Shown here piece by piece: positions 37,162-46,752 of a DNA stretch of 64,000 nucleotides. Origin of the DNA: Paraspadella gotoi (lineage: Eukaryota > Chaetognatha); contig CM119263.1 of the NCBI GenBank assembly GCA_051294375.1, positions 1,753,664 through 1,817,663 of the forward strand, given 5' to 3'. The first letter of the stretch is position 1, and each line of letters begins with the position of its first letter. Under the pieces are notes generated by a model. That model was given only the letters and a program-made list of their open reading frames with translations. It did no database searches and was not told the origin of the DNA. Both the position numbers and the translations under genes were made by a program.

Positions 37162-40031
37162 CATAATTATTGACAACTAAATAGAAAACGGTTACCCACC
37201 TGAAGGACATCTCGAGAGTCTCGCGAAGATCCTGGCTTCGCATCCCGAGACGAGAGAACTCGTTGAAGAGCTCCTCGAAGAAAAGAAGGAAGAGGGATCT
37301 GGATCGGGAGACAACGACCAAGGACAAAGCGACCAAGGACAAAACGACCAAGGACAAAACGACCAGGAACTACTATCGTGGATCCAATACATTTATGGAA
37401 GTAAGTGTAAAAACTTTAAGAAATATGTCGCAAATAGGTTTGCCCACTTTATCCTTATTTTCCCAGAAAGCCCCTTTTCATTTTTAAATTCGAAATTAGG
37501 TTAACTTTTTTTAATTAAATATTAGGTAGAAGGTTAGAGTTATGGATTAGGTTAAGGATTAAAGTTAGGGATTAGGGTTTAATGTTAAAGGTTATGGATA
37601 GAAATTAGGGATAAAGCTTTAGGAAAAGGAGTACCAAAGTATTTCTTTCTCTCTCTCTCTCGCAGATAATCGAACGGAAATTAAAGATTTCTTTCCTTTC
37701 TGCGAAAACAAGGACGAAAAATACACTGAGCTTCTTTGCGCCTCCCAGACGGGCTGGTGGTTCTGCAGGGAGCGTTGTCTCGCCTTTTACATTTCGAACA
37801 CAGACCTGACTAAATGCGAGAACAAATGGAACGATGATCAATGCCAGACGGCGGTAGCAAAGGGCCTTTGCGGTATGTTCAACGATGAATCTGCCAATTG
37901 CGCCGCCAGCTGCTTTCATTACCGATGGCACAGGTCTTGCAACGAGCACGACTATTGGTACATGGAACCGATTTCTTTTTTCTTTTAGAATGAACAAAAA
38001 AAGTCTTTAATTTGGCAGCCTTAATTTTTTTTTGCTGAAAAGTAAAAGAATAAAATTCTATTTATCGTAACGGCGTAAATTTGTTTTTCATTTTAACAAT
38101 GTATATACATTAGAATCTGTCACTCTTGCCTTTTGATAAAAACATTTTTTTGATGCCCTAATCGGTATAAAGGTTGAAAAAGAAAAACCTAAGTTGTAGT
38201 TCATTCAAATAGCGATGTCGCCGGCGATTCACGCACGAGTCGCAGGTGTGGTTCTAGTTGGTTGGCGACTTCGCCATGGCGATATCGCCAGGGCCCTGGC
38301 GATGTCGCCAGTACCCCCAGTGGCGACCTCGCCAGTGATAAAAGTAGCGAATATAATGAAAAGCGCGAGTTAAAGAAGAGGCTCGCAGCTAACACGGGGA
38401 TGAACACATCACCCACGGGCTCCTCTCCCAACCCTAACCCTAAACAAGACCTCCCATTAAACCCTTACGCTAACCGCCTTTGACACGTCAACCACGGGCC
38501 CCTCCCCCAACCCTAACCCTAAACCAGGCCTCCCATTCAACTCTGTTCCTCTCCCCTAACCCGGGTCTGGGCCTCCTGTACATCTCGGTGCCTCAACCCT
38601 AACCCTAACCGCCTTCGATGCATCAACAACGGGCCCCTCCCCAAAGGAAGCCCGTGTTAGAGTTAGGGAAGGTATTGGCGAGGGACATTAGGGATTAGGG
38701 TTGAGGCACGAAGATGTACTGGAGGCCTAGGTCTGGTTTAGAGTTAGGGTTGGGAGAAAGACCCGTGGGTTATATATCGAAGGCGGTTAGGGTTAGGGTT
38801 GAGGTACGGAGATGTACGGGAGGCCGAGCCTGGGTTAGGGTTAGGGGAGAGGCAGGGAGTTGAACGGGAGGCTCAGTTTAGGGTTAGGGTTGGGGAAGGG
38901 GCCCATGGTTAATGCATCGAAGGCGGTTAGGGTTAGGATTGAGGCACGGAGATGTATGGGAGGCCCAGGCCCGGGTTAGGGTTAGGGGAGAGGCACAGAG
39001 CTGAAACGGTAGGCCCGGTTTAGGGTTAGGGTTAGGGTTGGGGGAGGGGCCCGTGGTTGATGTGTCGAAGGCGGTTAGGGTTAGGGTTTAATGGGAGGTC
39101 TGGTTTAGGGTTAGGGTTGGGAGAGGAGCCCGTGGGTGATGTGTTCATCCCCGTGTTAGCTGCGAGCCTCTCCTTTAACTACTTTTTGCTACTTTTATCA
39201 CTAGCGAGGTCGCCAGTGGGGGTACTGGCGACATCGCCAGGGCCATGGCAATATCACCATGGCGAAATCGCCAACCAACTAGAGCCATACTTTCATGATT
39301 TTAAATATCGAATGATTGCGTATTTGAAACCATAACAACGAATCAGTTGAATTCTCCCGCTTTTTAGTTAATTTTTCTAAATAATCAATCATACAATGCT
39401 TTTAATAAATGTTTGACAATATTTCTCGTGTTTTTATTACAGTTGTTAGACAATAGTTAGAAACACTCTTACTATCTAGGAAAAGAAGTATATCACATAA
39501 TTGTTGAGAAGTTCATTTATTCAAAAAATATGGGTAAAGCATTTTCAAAATTGGGTGTGCCCTCCCTCGACATTGACTACTGCCTAAATTCGGCTGGGTT
39601 AATTAGTTTGATTACAGTGATGAACAATCGAGGGACACCTCGACGCTTCGGTGACCATGTTCTTCTCCGATCAATGCCCCCCCTCGATCACTCAACCCCT
39701 CCGTTATACCGCCCACTCTCCCCCCCCCCGGCCAGAGGGACACCTCGACGCTTCGGTGACCATCTTCTTCTCCGATCACGGAATTCGTTTCGGAAGAATT
39801 CGCGACGTCTTCGTCGGAAAACTCGAGGAGCGACTTCCCTTCCTCTTCATCCTTCTCCCAGAGAGGCTCAAGGCACGAAGAGAGATTATAAAGTAAAATT
39901 CGTTACGTAAAAAGGCGCTATCGCCTAAATCTCCGTATTTTTTCGGAGATCCAATTAGAAACGAGAAAGAAGAAAAGGCGAAGATAAGGAGGAGGAAGAG
40001 GAGGAGGAGTTAATTTTTAGTCTCGGAAAAA

Positions 40032-40071
<40 letters not shown>

Positions 40072-41851
40072 ATGCTAGTGCGGAGTACAATAAGTATTCC
40101 CCGATCTAATACTAAGGGAGTGGTCTTTTCATACAATTGAAACATTCTTTGAAATATTTTCCACTTCATTGATAGGGAAGCCAGGTACTCTGGGAGTGAA
40201 TGAACGGGACTGTGAGAGAGTCTTGATTGAAAGCTTGCAGGGACCTGCTATGTAATTATCTTGTAAGAGTGATGGAGGCCTTAAACCAGCAAAGCCTGTC
40301 CAAAGTCAGGGGCAAGATAGCTTATTTATTAAATGAATGGATAATTTTTATATTGGTTGTACCAATTTCATAAACATTTAAATATAAATAATTAATTCCT
40401 GATGTCAGATGACGAGACCAGACCTTCACGAAAATCTCATCGAAAACTCTAGGAAACTCGTCACCGGATTCGACGTCCACGAGACGTTGCTGCATTTACT
40501 GCGGCTGCAGCACCAGCCGCTGATGCGTCACTCGCCGCAGCCGCTTGACGAGGCTGATGAAGGAAAAGCCAATGGGTGCGTGTGAATACAAAAATGGTGT
40601 TAGATTTTACGAAGCACGTCACACGTGGACGAAAAATCTTGACGATTGAAATAAAAAGCAAAGAGCTTTAAAAACTATCAAATATTTTTCTTAAAATAAA
40701 GTTATTAATATTATAATTCATCCTATAGTTCCATATCTCATTTTATAAATTTTGTTTACTGTAAATCAAGCTAAATAAAAAAAAATTGGGCACAATTTAT
40801 TGCCTCTTTACTTTTCATTATATTTTCTTTACTTTTATTCGCTTCTTTCATCCCCGTTTCCTTTCACCCCCTGACACCCCCTTCATTCGCTAGCCATCCC
40901 TCAAACACCCCGACCAACCCCTCCAACACTCTGTCCACATCTTCCAACTCCTTCTTCCGCCACTCCCTCCTCGCACGCATCCCAGCCAATCGCACGTGCG
41001 CCGACGCGCTCATCCTTCCTCATTGGTGCACGTGTCAGTTGGAGCGGGCCGTCAACGCCAGCGGCGGGGTGGTTAGGGTGGTCGCCCAGTATCTCGTCAA
41101 TAAGGTAGGGGAAGTGAAAGATTGGGAGAAGAAAGGAGGGACAGAATGAGTAGATACAGGATTTGGACTTAAAACTTACCCCCCCCCTAGGAAAAATTAC
41201 TAATTACCTCGATAATTTGTATTTAATGATATATCTGAGGAATTTCCTTTTATCAATCATTTGATTGGTCATTTAAATAATAATAATAAAAGAAGAAAGA
41301 AAGAAAGAAAACGAACAAGCAGGAAAGAAAGAAAGAAATAAAGCTAAAAAAAGAAGAAAAGAAAGCGAGAGAAAAAGAAAGAGATACAAAAATATTAAAA
41401 AATACAGATAAGAAAGTATATAAATCAACTAATTTTAAATCCTCTTCAGATCAACTCGCTCCTCTTCCCCCACCCCTCCTCTTCCTCCTCCTCCCCCTGC
41501 GCCCGCCTCCGCCTCGTTCGCGTCACCAGCGCCTACTCCTCTTCCCCGAGCGAAAAGCTCCTCTCCTTCCGTCGCTCCAGCAAAGAGGTCCTCAACCGTC
41601 ACGTGATCTACGGACGACCCGTTCCGGGCGTCGTCGACTTTTTGGTGACGGTGAGGACGGCGCCGGGGGGCGGGACCTTCGAGGGGACCGTCAGAGTTTG
41701 GGCGGCGCGGAGTGGTGGCGGTGGCGGTGGCGGAGCAGCACCGGAAGGGAAGAAGATGACGCTGGAGGGCGGGATAAGTCGAATCGACGTCTACGGAAAC
41801 TCGTCGTCCTGCGTCGATGAGAATTTGCAAAAATATTGTTTTTGCAAATGA
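31106..41851 (+). CDS. DUF229 family (sulfatase/alkaline phosphatase superfamily) protein 2
   Basis: Ten exons in phase: 31106-31370, 31838-32076, 32661-33058, 33490-33636, 33907-34075, 34642-34801, 39736-39892, 40417-40575, 40894-41104, 41450-41851; 768 residues. N-terminal anchor (RIFIFLLGITIFICSF), then the same ordered motifs as gene 1: LIGIDSVSRQNFIRQFP, YNKVADNT, LITVLTGK, PTDHYYRPF, FFSDHGIRFGRIRD, GFDVHETLLHLL, NRTCADALILPHWCTC, ending KYCFCK. Three exon lengths (265, 169, 160) equal those of gene 1, proving tandem duplication. Differences: gene 1 exons 3 and 4 are fused here with a charged insert; gene 1 exon 8 is split here by an intron carrying an R3 repeat; Ser/Pro- and Gly-rich insertions occur near the C-terminus. 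Acceptors at 32661 (CACACGAG) and 40417 (GACGAG) are weak, chosen for phase. The 4.9-kb intron 34802-39735 houses another gene. Substrate unknown. Confidence 0.87.
31383..31484 (+). repeat. ~35-bp tandem repeat, nearly three units
   Basis: The unit ATTTAGTATTTAATGCTG...TTTTATATTAGT is repeated in intron 1 of DUF229 gene 2, starting about 12 bases after the donor. Confidence 0.8.
31776..31837 (+). repeat. (TTC)n forming the polypyrimidine tract of an acceptor
   Basis: About sixteen TTC units run up to GTCCCCAG, the 3' splice site before exon 2 of DUF229 gene 2. The microsatellite occupies the place of the polypyrimidine tract. Confidence 0.85.
32135..32600 (+). repeat. Two partial R3 repeat units in tandem
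   Basis: 32139-32293 matches 40215-40373 closely (AGAGTCTTGATTGAAAGCTT, GGGACCTGCTATG, TTTTATATTGGTTGTACCAA). 32360-32595 is a more diverged unit (TTCATTGATAGGGAAGTCAA, then CTGTCCGAATCC). Intron 2 of DUF229 gene 2. Confidence 0.8.
34346..34480 (+). repeat. ~75-bp direct duplication
   Basis: AACTGTATCATAGGTTAAAA followed by TTAGGTAT occurs twice, each preceded by GAAAAACA and AATAAGTAA. Intron 5 of DUF229 gene 2. Confidence 0.8.
34802..34872 (+). repeat. (GA)n at a 5' splice site
   Basis: The exon 6 donor AAGGAAG|GTGAAGGACGGGGAGAGAG leads into a GA array within 10 bases, at the start of the 4.9-kb intron. Confidence 0.88.
36107..37988 (+). CDS. Secreted Cys-rich protein with ShK-like spacing, nested in an intron
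   Basis: Five exons, every junction in phase 1: 36107-36152, 36410-36487, 36584-36646, 37185-37400, 37666-37988; 241 residues. Exon 1 is essentially a signal peptide (MLKILAITLIALAIYG). A basic propeptide-like part with RKRR and KRR sites follows, then an acidic stretch and a DQGQN repeat (four units, QGQ-rich). The last exon encodes about 105 residues with ten cysteines. Six of them (from KCENKWNDDQC to RSC) are spaced C-x7-C-x8-C-x9-C-x3-C-x8-C, reminiscent of the ShK fold except for the long final spacing. ShK-like domains are common in secreted nematode proteins, most of them not venom components, so no activity is claimed. The gene lies wholly inside intron 6 of DUF229 gene 2 on the same strand. 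Gene call firm, domain call tentative. Confidence 0.8.
36952..37162 (+). repeat. ~210-bp (ATT)n trinucleotide array
   Basis: TTATTATTA with periodic TCATTA and TTTTTA variants near 37025-37090. It lies in intron 3 of the nested gene and ends about 20 bases before the acceptor. Open frames across it (poly-Ile, poly-Leu, poly-Asn) are artefacts. Confidence 0.95.
38049..38054 (+). other. Poly(A) signal AATAAA of the nested gene
   Basis: Canonical hexamer 60 bases after the stop codon at 37986-37988. It lies inside the host intron, so the host transcript must read through it. Confidence 0.6.
38247..39289. mobile_element. ~1-kb long-inverted-repeat element with TTAGGG-like arrays
   Basis: The outer ends TCTAGTTGGTTGGCGA and TCGCCAACCAACTAGA are inverted. 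The arms extend about 200 bases inward (GGGCTCCTCTCCCAACCCTAA against TTAGGGTTGGGAGAGGAGCCC). Each end carries four copies of the palindrome TGGCGANNTCGCCA: 38263, 38277, 38297 and 38321, then 39202, 39226, 39246 and 39260, the right set slightly decayed. The middle consists of ~120-150-base units with TTAGGGTTAGGG, CGAAGGCGG and GATGTACGGGAGGCC; the orientation switches near 38645. No credible open frame. It lies in the large intron of DUF229 gene 2. Confidence 0.85.
39630..39673 (+). pseudogene. Truncated duplicate of the SDHG-coding exon start
   Basis: 44 bases match 39735-39778 at 43 of 44 positions. They encode the beginning of DUF229 gene 2 exon 7 up to the catalytic-fold motif FFSD, then break off. 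A C-rich 61-base segment separates the copies. The upstream bases (AATCGAG) form a poor acceptor, so the fragment is probably spliced over. Confidence 0.85.
40068..40373 (+). repeat. R3 interspersed repeat, best full-length copy
   Basis: Starts TGATGCTAGTGCGGAGTAC, includes GATAGGGAAGCCAGGTACTC and GGCCTTAAACCAGCAAAGCC, and ends TTGGTTGTACCAATTTCAT. Other copies: 21655-22013 (-), 32139-32600, 43858-43990 (-), 47345-47545, 48365-48600, 48893-49120 and 63960-64000. It fills most of the 524-base intron 39893-40416, which the paralogous gene lacks. Confidence 0.85.
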
Positions 41852-42512
41852 CAAATGAGCAAATGAACATTGATTTACTTTCTTACAACATTATTCAAGT
41901 AGATTGTTTGTTGAAAAATCCTTTTTTTGGGTTGTTTTTTTTTTAGTACAGTTTTTATAGTTTATTTAGATAGTCTTTTATAGATTAGGATAATGAATTC
42001 TCGGTTAGATAGCTCGTTTTAATTTTAACAAGATGCAAATTATTACAGTTTAAATCATCACCTTCGAGAGTTTATCTACAGTTTTTAAAAATTTGTACAA
42101 GAAATTGTTCTATCTGTGTGGGTTGGGTCATTATACATCTGGGATATTAACTAAACTGGCCAATTGTATAATTATTTAAAATAAGGAATGGTAAATCCAA
42201 AGCGTTGCGCCGCATTTTTCTTTTGATTACTATATTAGTTTATGATCTGGTAATTAAATAAAAATAAGTAGTTTTTATAATTTTTAAAAAAATTAATTGA
42301 AAACAGTCAGACAGACTAACGAGCTGACCGACCAAAAAGAGACTTATAAAGCTGCTACGCGAGTACTCACTGCGTAAAAATAAAAATGGTGAATATAAGT
42401 GTATGTACTACCAAGAAACTGCTAAGAAAAGTTGGATAATTACTCAAATATTATATGAAAGGGCATGGCATGGCATGGCAGTGCTTAAGAGATAAAACAT
42501 TCTTTAGATTCT
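41852..42512. other. Intergenic, convergent 3' ends
   Basis: AT-rich spacer between the stop of DUF229 gene 2 (+) and the stop of the CAP gene (-). It contains a short (GGCAT)n run near 42463-42480. I see nothing else. Confidence 0.6.
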
Positions 42513-45500
42513 TTAGCTTTTTCTCTTTTTCCTCTTCTCTGCCGGCGAATCCCACTGAAGAGGCATTTTCACGTTATACAGTTTCTCGGGTAAGTAATCC
42601 TGACCGCCGCCGGGTAGTTTGATTTGGAGGAAATGAGAGAAAAAGAGGGGAAAAAAGCGAAAAAAAATTAATTAAATTCAATTACAATATCTCTTTTATT
42701 TAGTTTTTAAATTACCTGGGGTTCTAACAACAAATCTTTGTCGTGGGGGAAAACGACGCCGCTGTTCTTTTGTTTCTCTTGATACTGTATTCGAGCGTCC
42801 TCTATCGGCAAATAGTCTTGCTCTTTTATCGGCGTCATGGGAGAATCGCCGACGAATGGACCAGTGAGACTAATGTGGGGTTGTTGCTCCAGCTCGATCT
42901 CATCCGAGGATGGAACCATTTTAACCCTTTTAGAAGAAAATGTGATTCGTGAAGTTTCATTGTGATGTAAAAATATAAAAAAAACTACGATGATTAAAAA
43001 ATTAAAGGAAAGCGAGACATAAACTTTATAACCATATGACTAAATAAAGTGTTTTTAGGTTTTAAAATATTTAATATTCATTCATTTAATATTGAAATTA
43101 GTTTCATTATGGTATTTCTGTGCGTTTTTAAAATGTTTATTTGTCAAATATTTCGGAACTGTTTTTCAGTCCATCATCAGTGGCAGTGAAAAAAAACATG
43201 ATTTGATACACGGAAAGATAATATGAGACAGAAAGAGACAGGTAAAGGGAAAAAAAGTGGTCAAAAATCTTAATTATTTATATGTAATATTATTTAATAT
43301 TATTGGGATTGACTTCTGGCAATAGAGAGATTATCTTTACATACAAGGTTAGATTACTTTCTGCACTAGTTTTCTAATAGATATCATACATTATTTCTGT
43401 TGGAAAATCATAAATTAGAAAATCATAATATCTAAAAGGTTGAACAAAACAGGTGGATATGGATATTTTTTGGGGATATATTAAGAATATTTATATTAAG
43501 GTTATAATTATATATATAAATGATTATTTTTACTATTAAGGAAGAATCTTATGTTCTGAGAGGCATTACGTACTGGGGAATCTTTTATAGGGGCAATGTA
43601 ATTTTAAAGTAATAGTTAAAATGTATTTTTTTAAACGATTTAATATGTATTATCAACTGAGTGATTCTTACTTTGGGCTGAGGAGACAAACGAGCAGCGT
43701 GTAATAGTGACCGTTTCTCATGCAGCCTGGAATCACAGCGCAACCGATCCTCTCTGTGTTCATCATCTGAAAGGTGAATTCACGGTTATTAAGAATAGAG
43801 AGATAATTGTATCATTGAAGGAAAAACTCATGGATTTCTTAAAAGATTAAATTTTATTAAATTGCTACAACCAATGTAAAAATTATCCAATCGTTCAATA
43901 GACTAACTGTCTCGCTCCTGACTCAGAACAGACTATGGTTGATTAAGCCCTCTGTCACTCTTACAAGATAATAACATTGCAGTAAAAGTGAAGGAAGATG
44001 TGAAACATTGGATCATTTCAACAATATTTTACAATCCATTTTTTAAATTTTCTTATTCAAATTTTGTAATTTTTTGTTACATTTTAAGCATATTTTTCTT
44101 TATAATTATACGATTTTACTATTTGTACATTAAATAATAATTTGACCTATATCATCATTCTCGCGCCCCCAAACCTTTCTCTCGAACCCTCTCAGCCCCG
44201 CCCCCGGCCCCCCCACCCCTCGACTTCAAACCACCGCCTTGTATTCTCCCGCGTAGTCCGGCGGCCGCGAGCCACACCTCCACGATCCGCTTGAGGTCCT
44301 TCCACTTCGCGCCACGGCGTCAAGAGCGTCGAAGAGCGGGGGAGAAGCGAGACGCCGGTGGCGCCACGCCGCGAGTGAAATGGGTCAGTTGTGATTGATT
44401 CTAGGGGGGGTTGGTGATAGTGGTGGGTGGGCGGGTGAGGGAAGATGGCGGGAAAAGGGGAAACAACGCGATTTAAGGCTTCGAAGTATTCGTTTACGTT
44501 CGGACTCTGATTACAGAAAAATGTAAAGTGACCACAATTGTAAATAAGGTTTTAAATAATAATGGCAACGAGGGAGACGTCCGTGATTCCCGGGCTGTGA
44601 GACATCTCATGCACTGCTGGCGCTCACAGGTTTAGACGTGAAAGGACCTCTCTAAGTTGCGACCGGCGCCGTCACACTCTAACCGGCGTCACGTGCGGGA
44701 ATCGAACTATTGAGTTTAACGTCGGAAAGCGAGTTGTTTAACAATGTTTATGTTTATGTTAACAATGTTTATGTGTCCAAGCCATTAAAATGATCTGAAA
44801 TGGTGTGTGCTATTCGGGCGGAAAATTTAAGTTATCCCCACAAAGTCCTTATATTATTCTGTTATAAATATATATCTAAATTCTTTTAACAAGAAAAAAA
44901 ACGACGTCAACGCCCCAATCGGCCCCCCCTTTCCTACCTCGGCGTCTCAAGCGCATCCCAGTTCCACGAGTAAATGTCGTAATCGATCATGTCGCAAGTG
45001 GCCACCATCCCCGCCGCGTTCTCCAGCGTGTGAGTCGGGTCCCATTCCTACGGAAAAGGGTAGAGCGGCGTTGGTTAAGTTAAGAAACTGTTAAGTAAAC
45101 GGCTCAAATTAACTTTTAAGTAGAATATATACGCTGTATAGTAATTATTAAAAAAGCGTTGTAGAGCTCCGTGAACCGTCGACGTTTCGTCTACCCGCTC
45201 TCACAAGTATTCACATCCTTGTTCACATCTTACTTTAGATAAAAAGGCAGGATTCATCGATCTCGGTTCACTTCAAACGTATCACCGCCTTCACATTTCA
45301 TAATCTTCTTTTCCCCTTTTCCCTCTCACAATGAAATTACAATCCCCTCTTCCCCTTTACCCTCTCACAATCTCACAATCTCACAATGTAATGCATCGTC
45401 ATNNNNNNNNNNNNNNNNNNNNNNNNNNNNNNNNNNNNNNNNNNNNNNNNNNNNNNNNNNNNNNNNNNNNNNNNNNNNNNNNNNNNNNNNNNNNNNNNNN

Positions 45501-46038
45501 NNNNNNNNNNNNNNNNNNNNNNNNNNNNNNNNNNNNNNNNNNNNNNNNNNNNNNNNNNNNNNNNNNNNNNNNNNNNNNNNNNNNNNNNNNNNNNNNNNNN
45601 NNNNNNNNNNNNNNNNNNNNNNNNNNNNNNNNNNNNNNNNNNNNNNNNNNNNNNNNNNNNNNNNNNNNNNNNNNNNNNNNNNNNNNNNNNNNNNNNNNNN
45701 NNNNNNNNNNNNNNNNNNNNNNNNNNNNNNNNNNNNNNNNNNNNNNNNNNNNNNNNNNNNTTGGCTATTTATGTATTTTTAAGTTAGGCTCTCGTTTTGG
45801 CAATATTTTTCAATAGCGCCCCATTTCAAGTTTTAAAGTTTAAAAAATTAGGCTAAGANNNNNNNNNNGTAATGCATCGTCATTGTCCTCAATTCCTCCA
45901 ACAGAAAGACTTTGTCGTGATCGTAGAGTCCGTACGCGACGCCGAGAGTTTCCGGCGTCGGTGGAATCGGCGCCGATAACGCCGCCGAGACGATGACGAC
46001 GAGGAGCAGCGCCGCCGACGGCCGAGGGGCTAAACCGG
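42513..46038 (-). pseudogene. CAP/SCP-domain secreted protein gene A, exon 3 damaged
   Basis: Minus-strand exons: 46038-45869 continued at 45402-45385 across mis-scaffolded gaps, 45047-44938, a damaged exon about 44390-44235, 43766-43672, 42926-42716 and 42599-42513. Exon 1 enters in phase 1 (Met exon not found) and gives a signal-like stretch (ALLLVVIVSAALSAP), then YGLYDHDKVFLLEELR. Exon 2 has EWDPTHTLENAAGMVATC, exon 4 NTERIGCAVIPGC and YTLLVCLLSPK, the CAP C-terminal signature. Introns align in position with gene B. Exon 3 (WKDLKRIVEVW then DYAGEYKA) carries an in-frame TGA just upstream and needs a frame change between its two parts, so it is a pseudogene or has base errors in a C/G-rich patch. 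The tail adds about 98 residues ending in basic KRKKRKS. CAP proteins are secreted Cys-rich proteins of varied function. Confidence 0.65.
43858..43990 (-). repeat. R3 repeat fragment
   Basis: Reverse-complement match to the 3' part of R3 (CTACAACCAATGTAAAAATT, CTCTTACAAGATAAT), diverged, in intron 3 of CAP gene A. Confidence 0.7.
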
Positions 46039-46117
46039 CTGCCGAAAAGAAAATTAATAAGGAAGTTAAGGAATTATGGAATGAGGCGTTTATTGGCTAT
46101 TTATGTANNNNNNNNNN
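45403..46117. other. Mis-scaffolded block: three N gaps and a displaced 98-base contig
   Basis: N runs at 45403-45760, 45859-45868 and 46108-46117. The 15-mer GTAATGCATCGTCAT ends the left contig (45388-45402) and starts the contig at 45869. The 15-mer TTGGCTATTTATGTA ends that contig (46093-46107) and starts the fragment at 45761. The overlaps imply the order 45402 = 45869-46107 = 45761-45858. The CAP exon reads through the first join in frame. Confidence 0.85.
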
Positions 46118-46702
46118 TTTGACAAAAATGAAATTGCTTCGCTCTTGCGAATTCATTCTCGTTTTACAAATTTAGGACATGACATTTCTTGACATCTCTT
46201 TTGATCCAAATTAGATAAGTTTCAAACTCTTCAGTTTTTATAAACTTTATCTTTAAAAAACTGTTAAAAACTAATATTCGCGGAAAGCAAAGAACGGGGG
46301 AAATTTTTAAAAAGTTGAAACGAAGTTCAAAAATAGTCATAAAAATATGAAACACAAATTCTTCTATCGTCATTTCTATTGTTAACTTTTTGTTATTATA
46401 AATTTCAACTCCCTTAAAACTAAATAATCTTAGGTTAACTCAATTTGCAGATACGACCATATTTTATTAACCTTTGTGCACTTAAAAAGTGCAAACACCA
46501 ATTTTCTGATTTGAATCCGGGTATTTTTTCTTCCTCACTGTCATCAGTTCGACTCTCTCTCTCTATCTCTTTTTTCACCCACTCTTTCTCTCTCCCTTTC
46601 AGTCTCACTCTCTTTTTTTAATTGTCCATAAGAACTTTTTTTCTCTCTCTCAATTCATTAAATTTTTCTGGTAACCGGAGGAGATACTTTTTTTAGGCAA
46701 AA

Positions 46703-46752
<50 letters not shown>

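Noticed and set aside
36914-37180. Long poly-Ile, poly-Leu and poly-Asn open frames on both strands
   Set aside because: They are translations of an (ATT)n microsatellite inside an intron of the nested gene.
31106-41851. Splitting DUF229 gene 2 into two genes at the 4.9-kb intron
   Set aside because: Phase 1 matches across 34801/39736, and the joined protein aligns with gene 1 through the same boundary.
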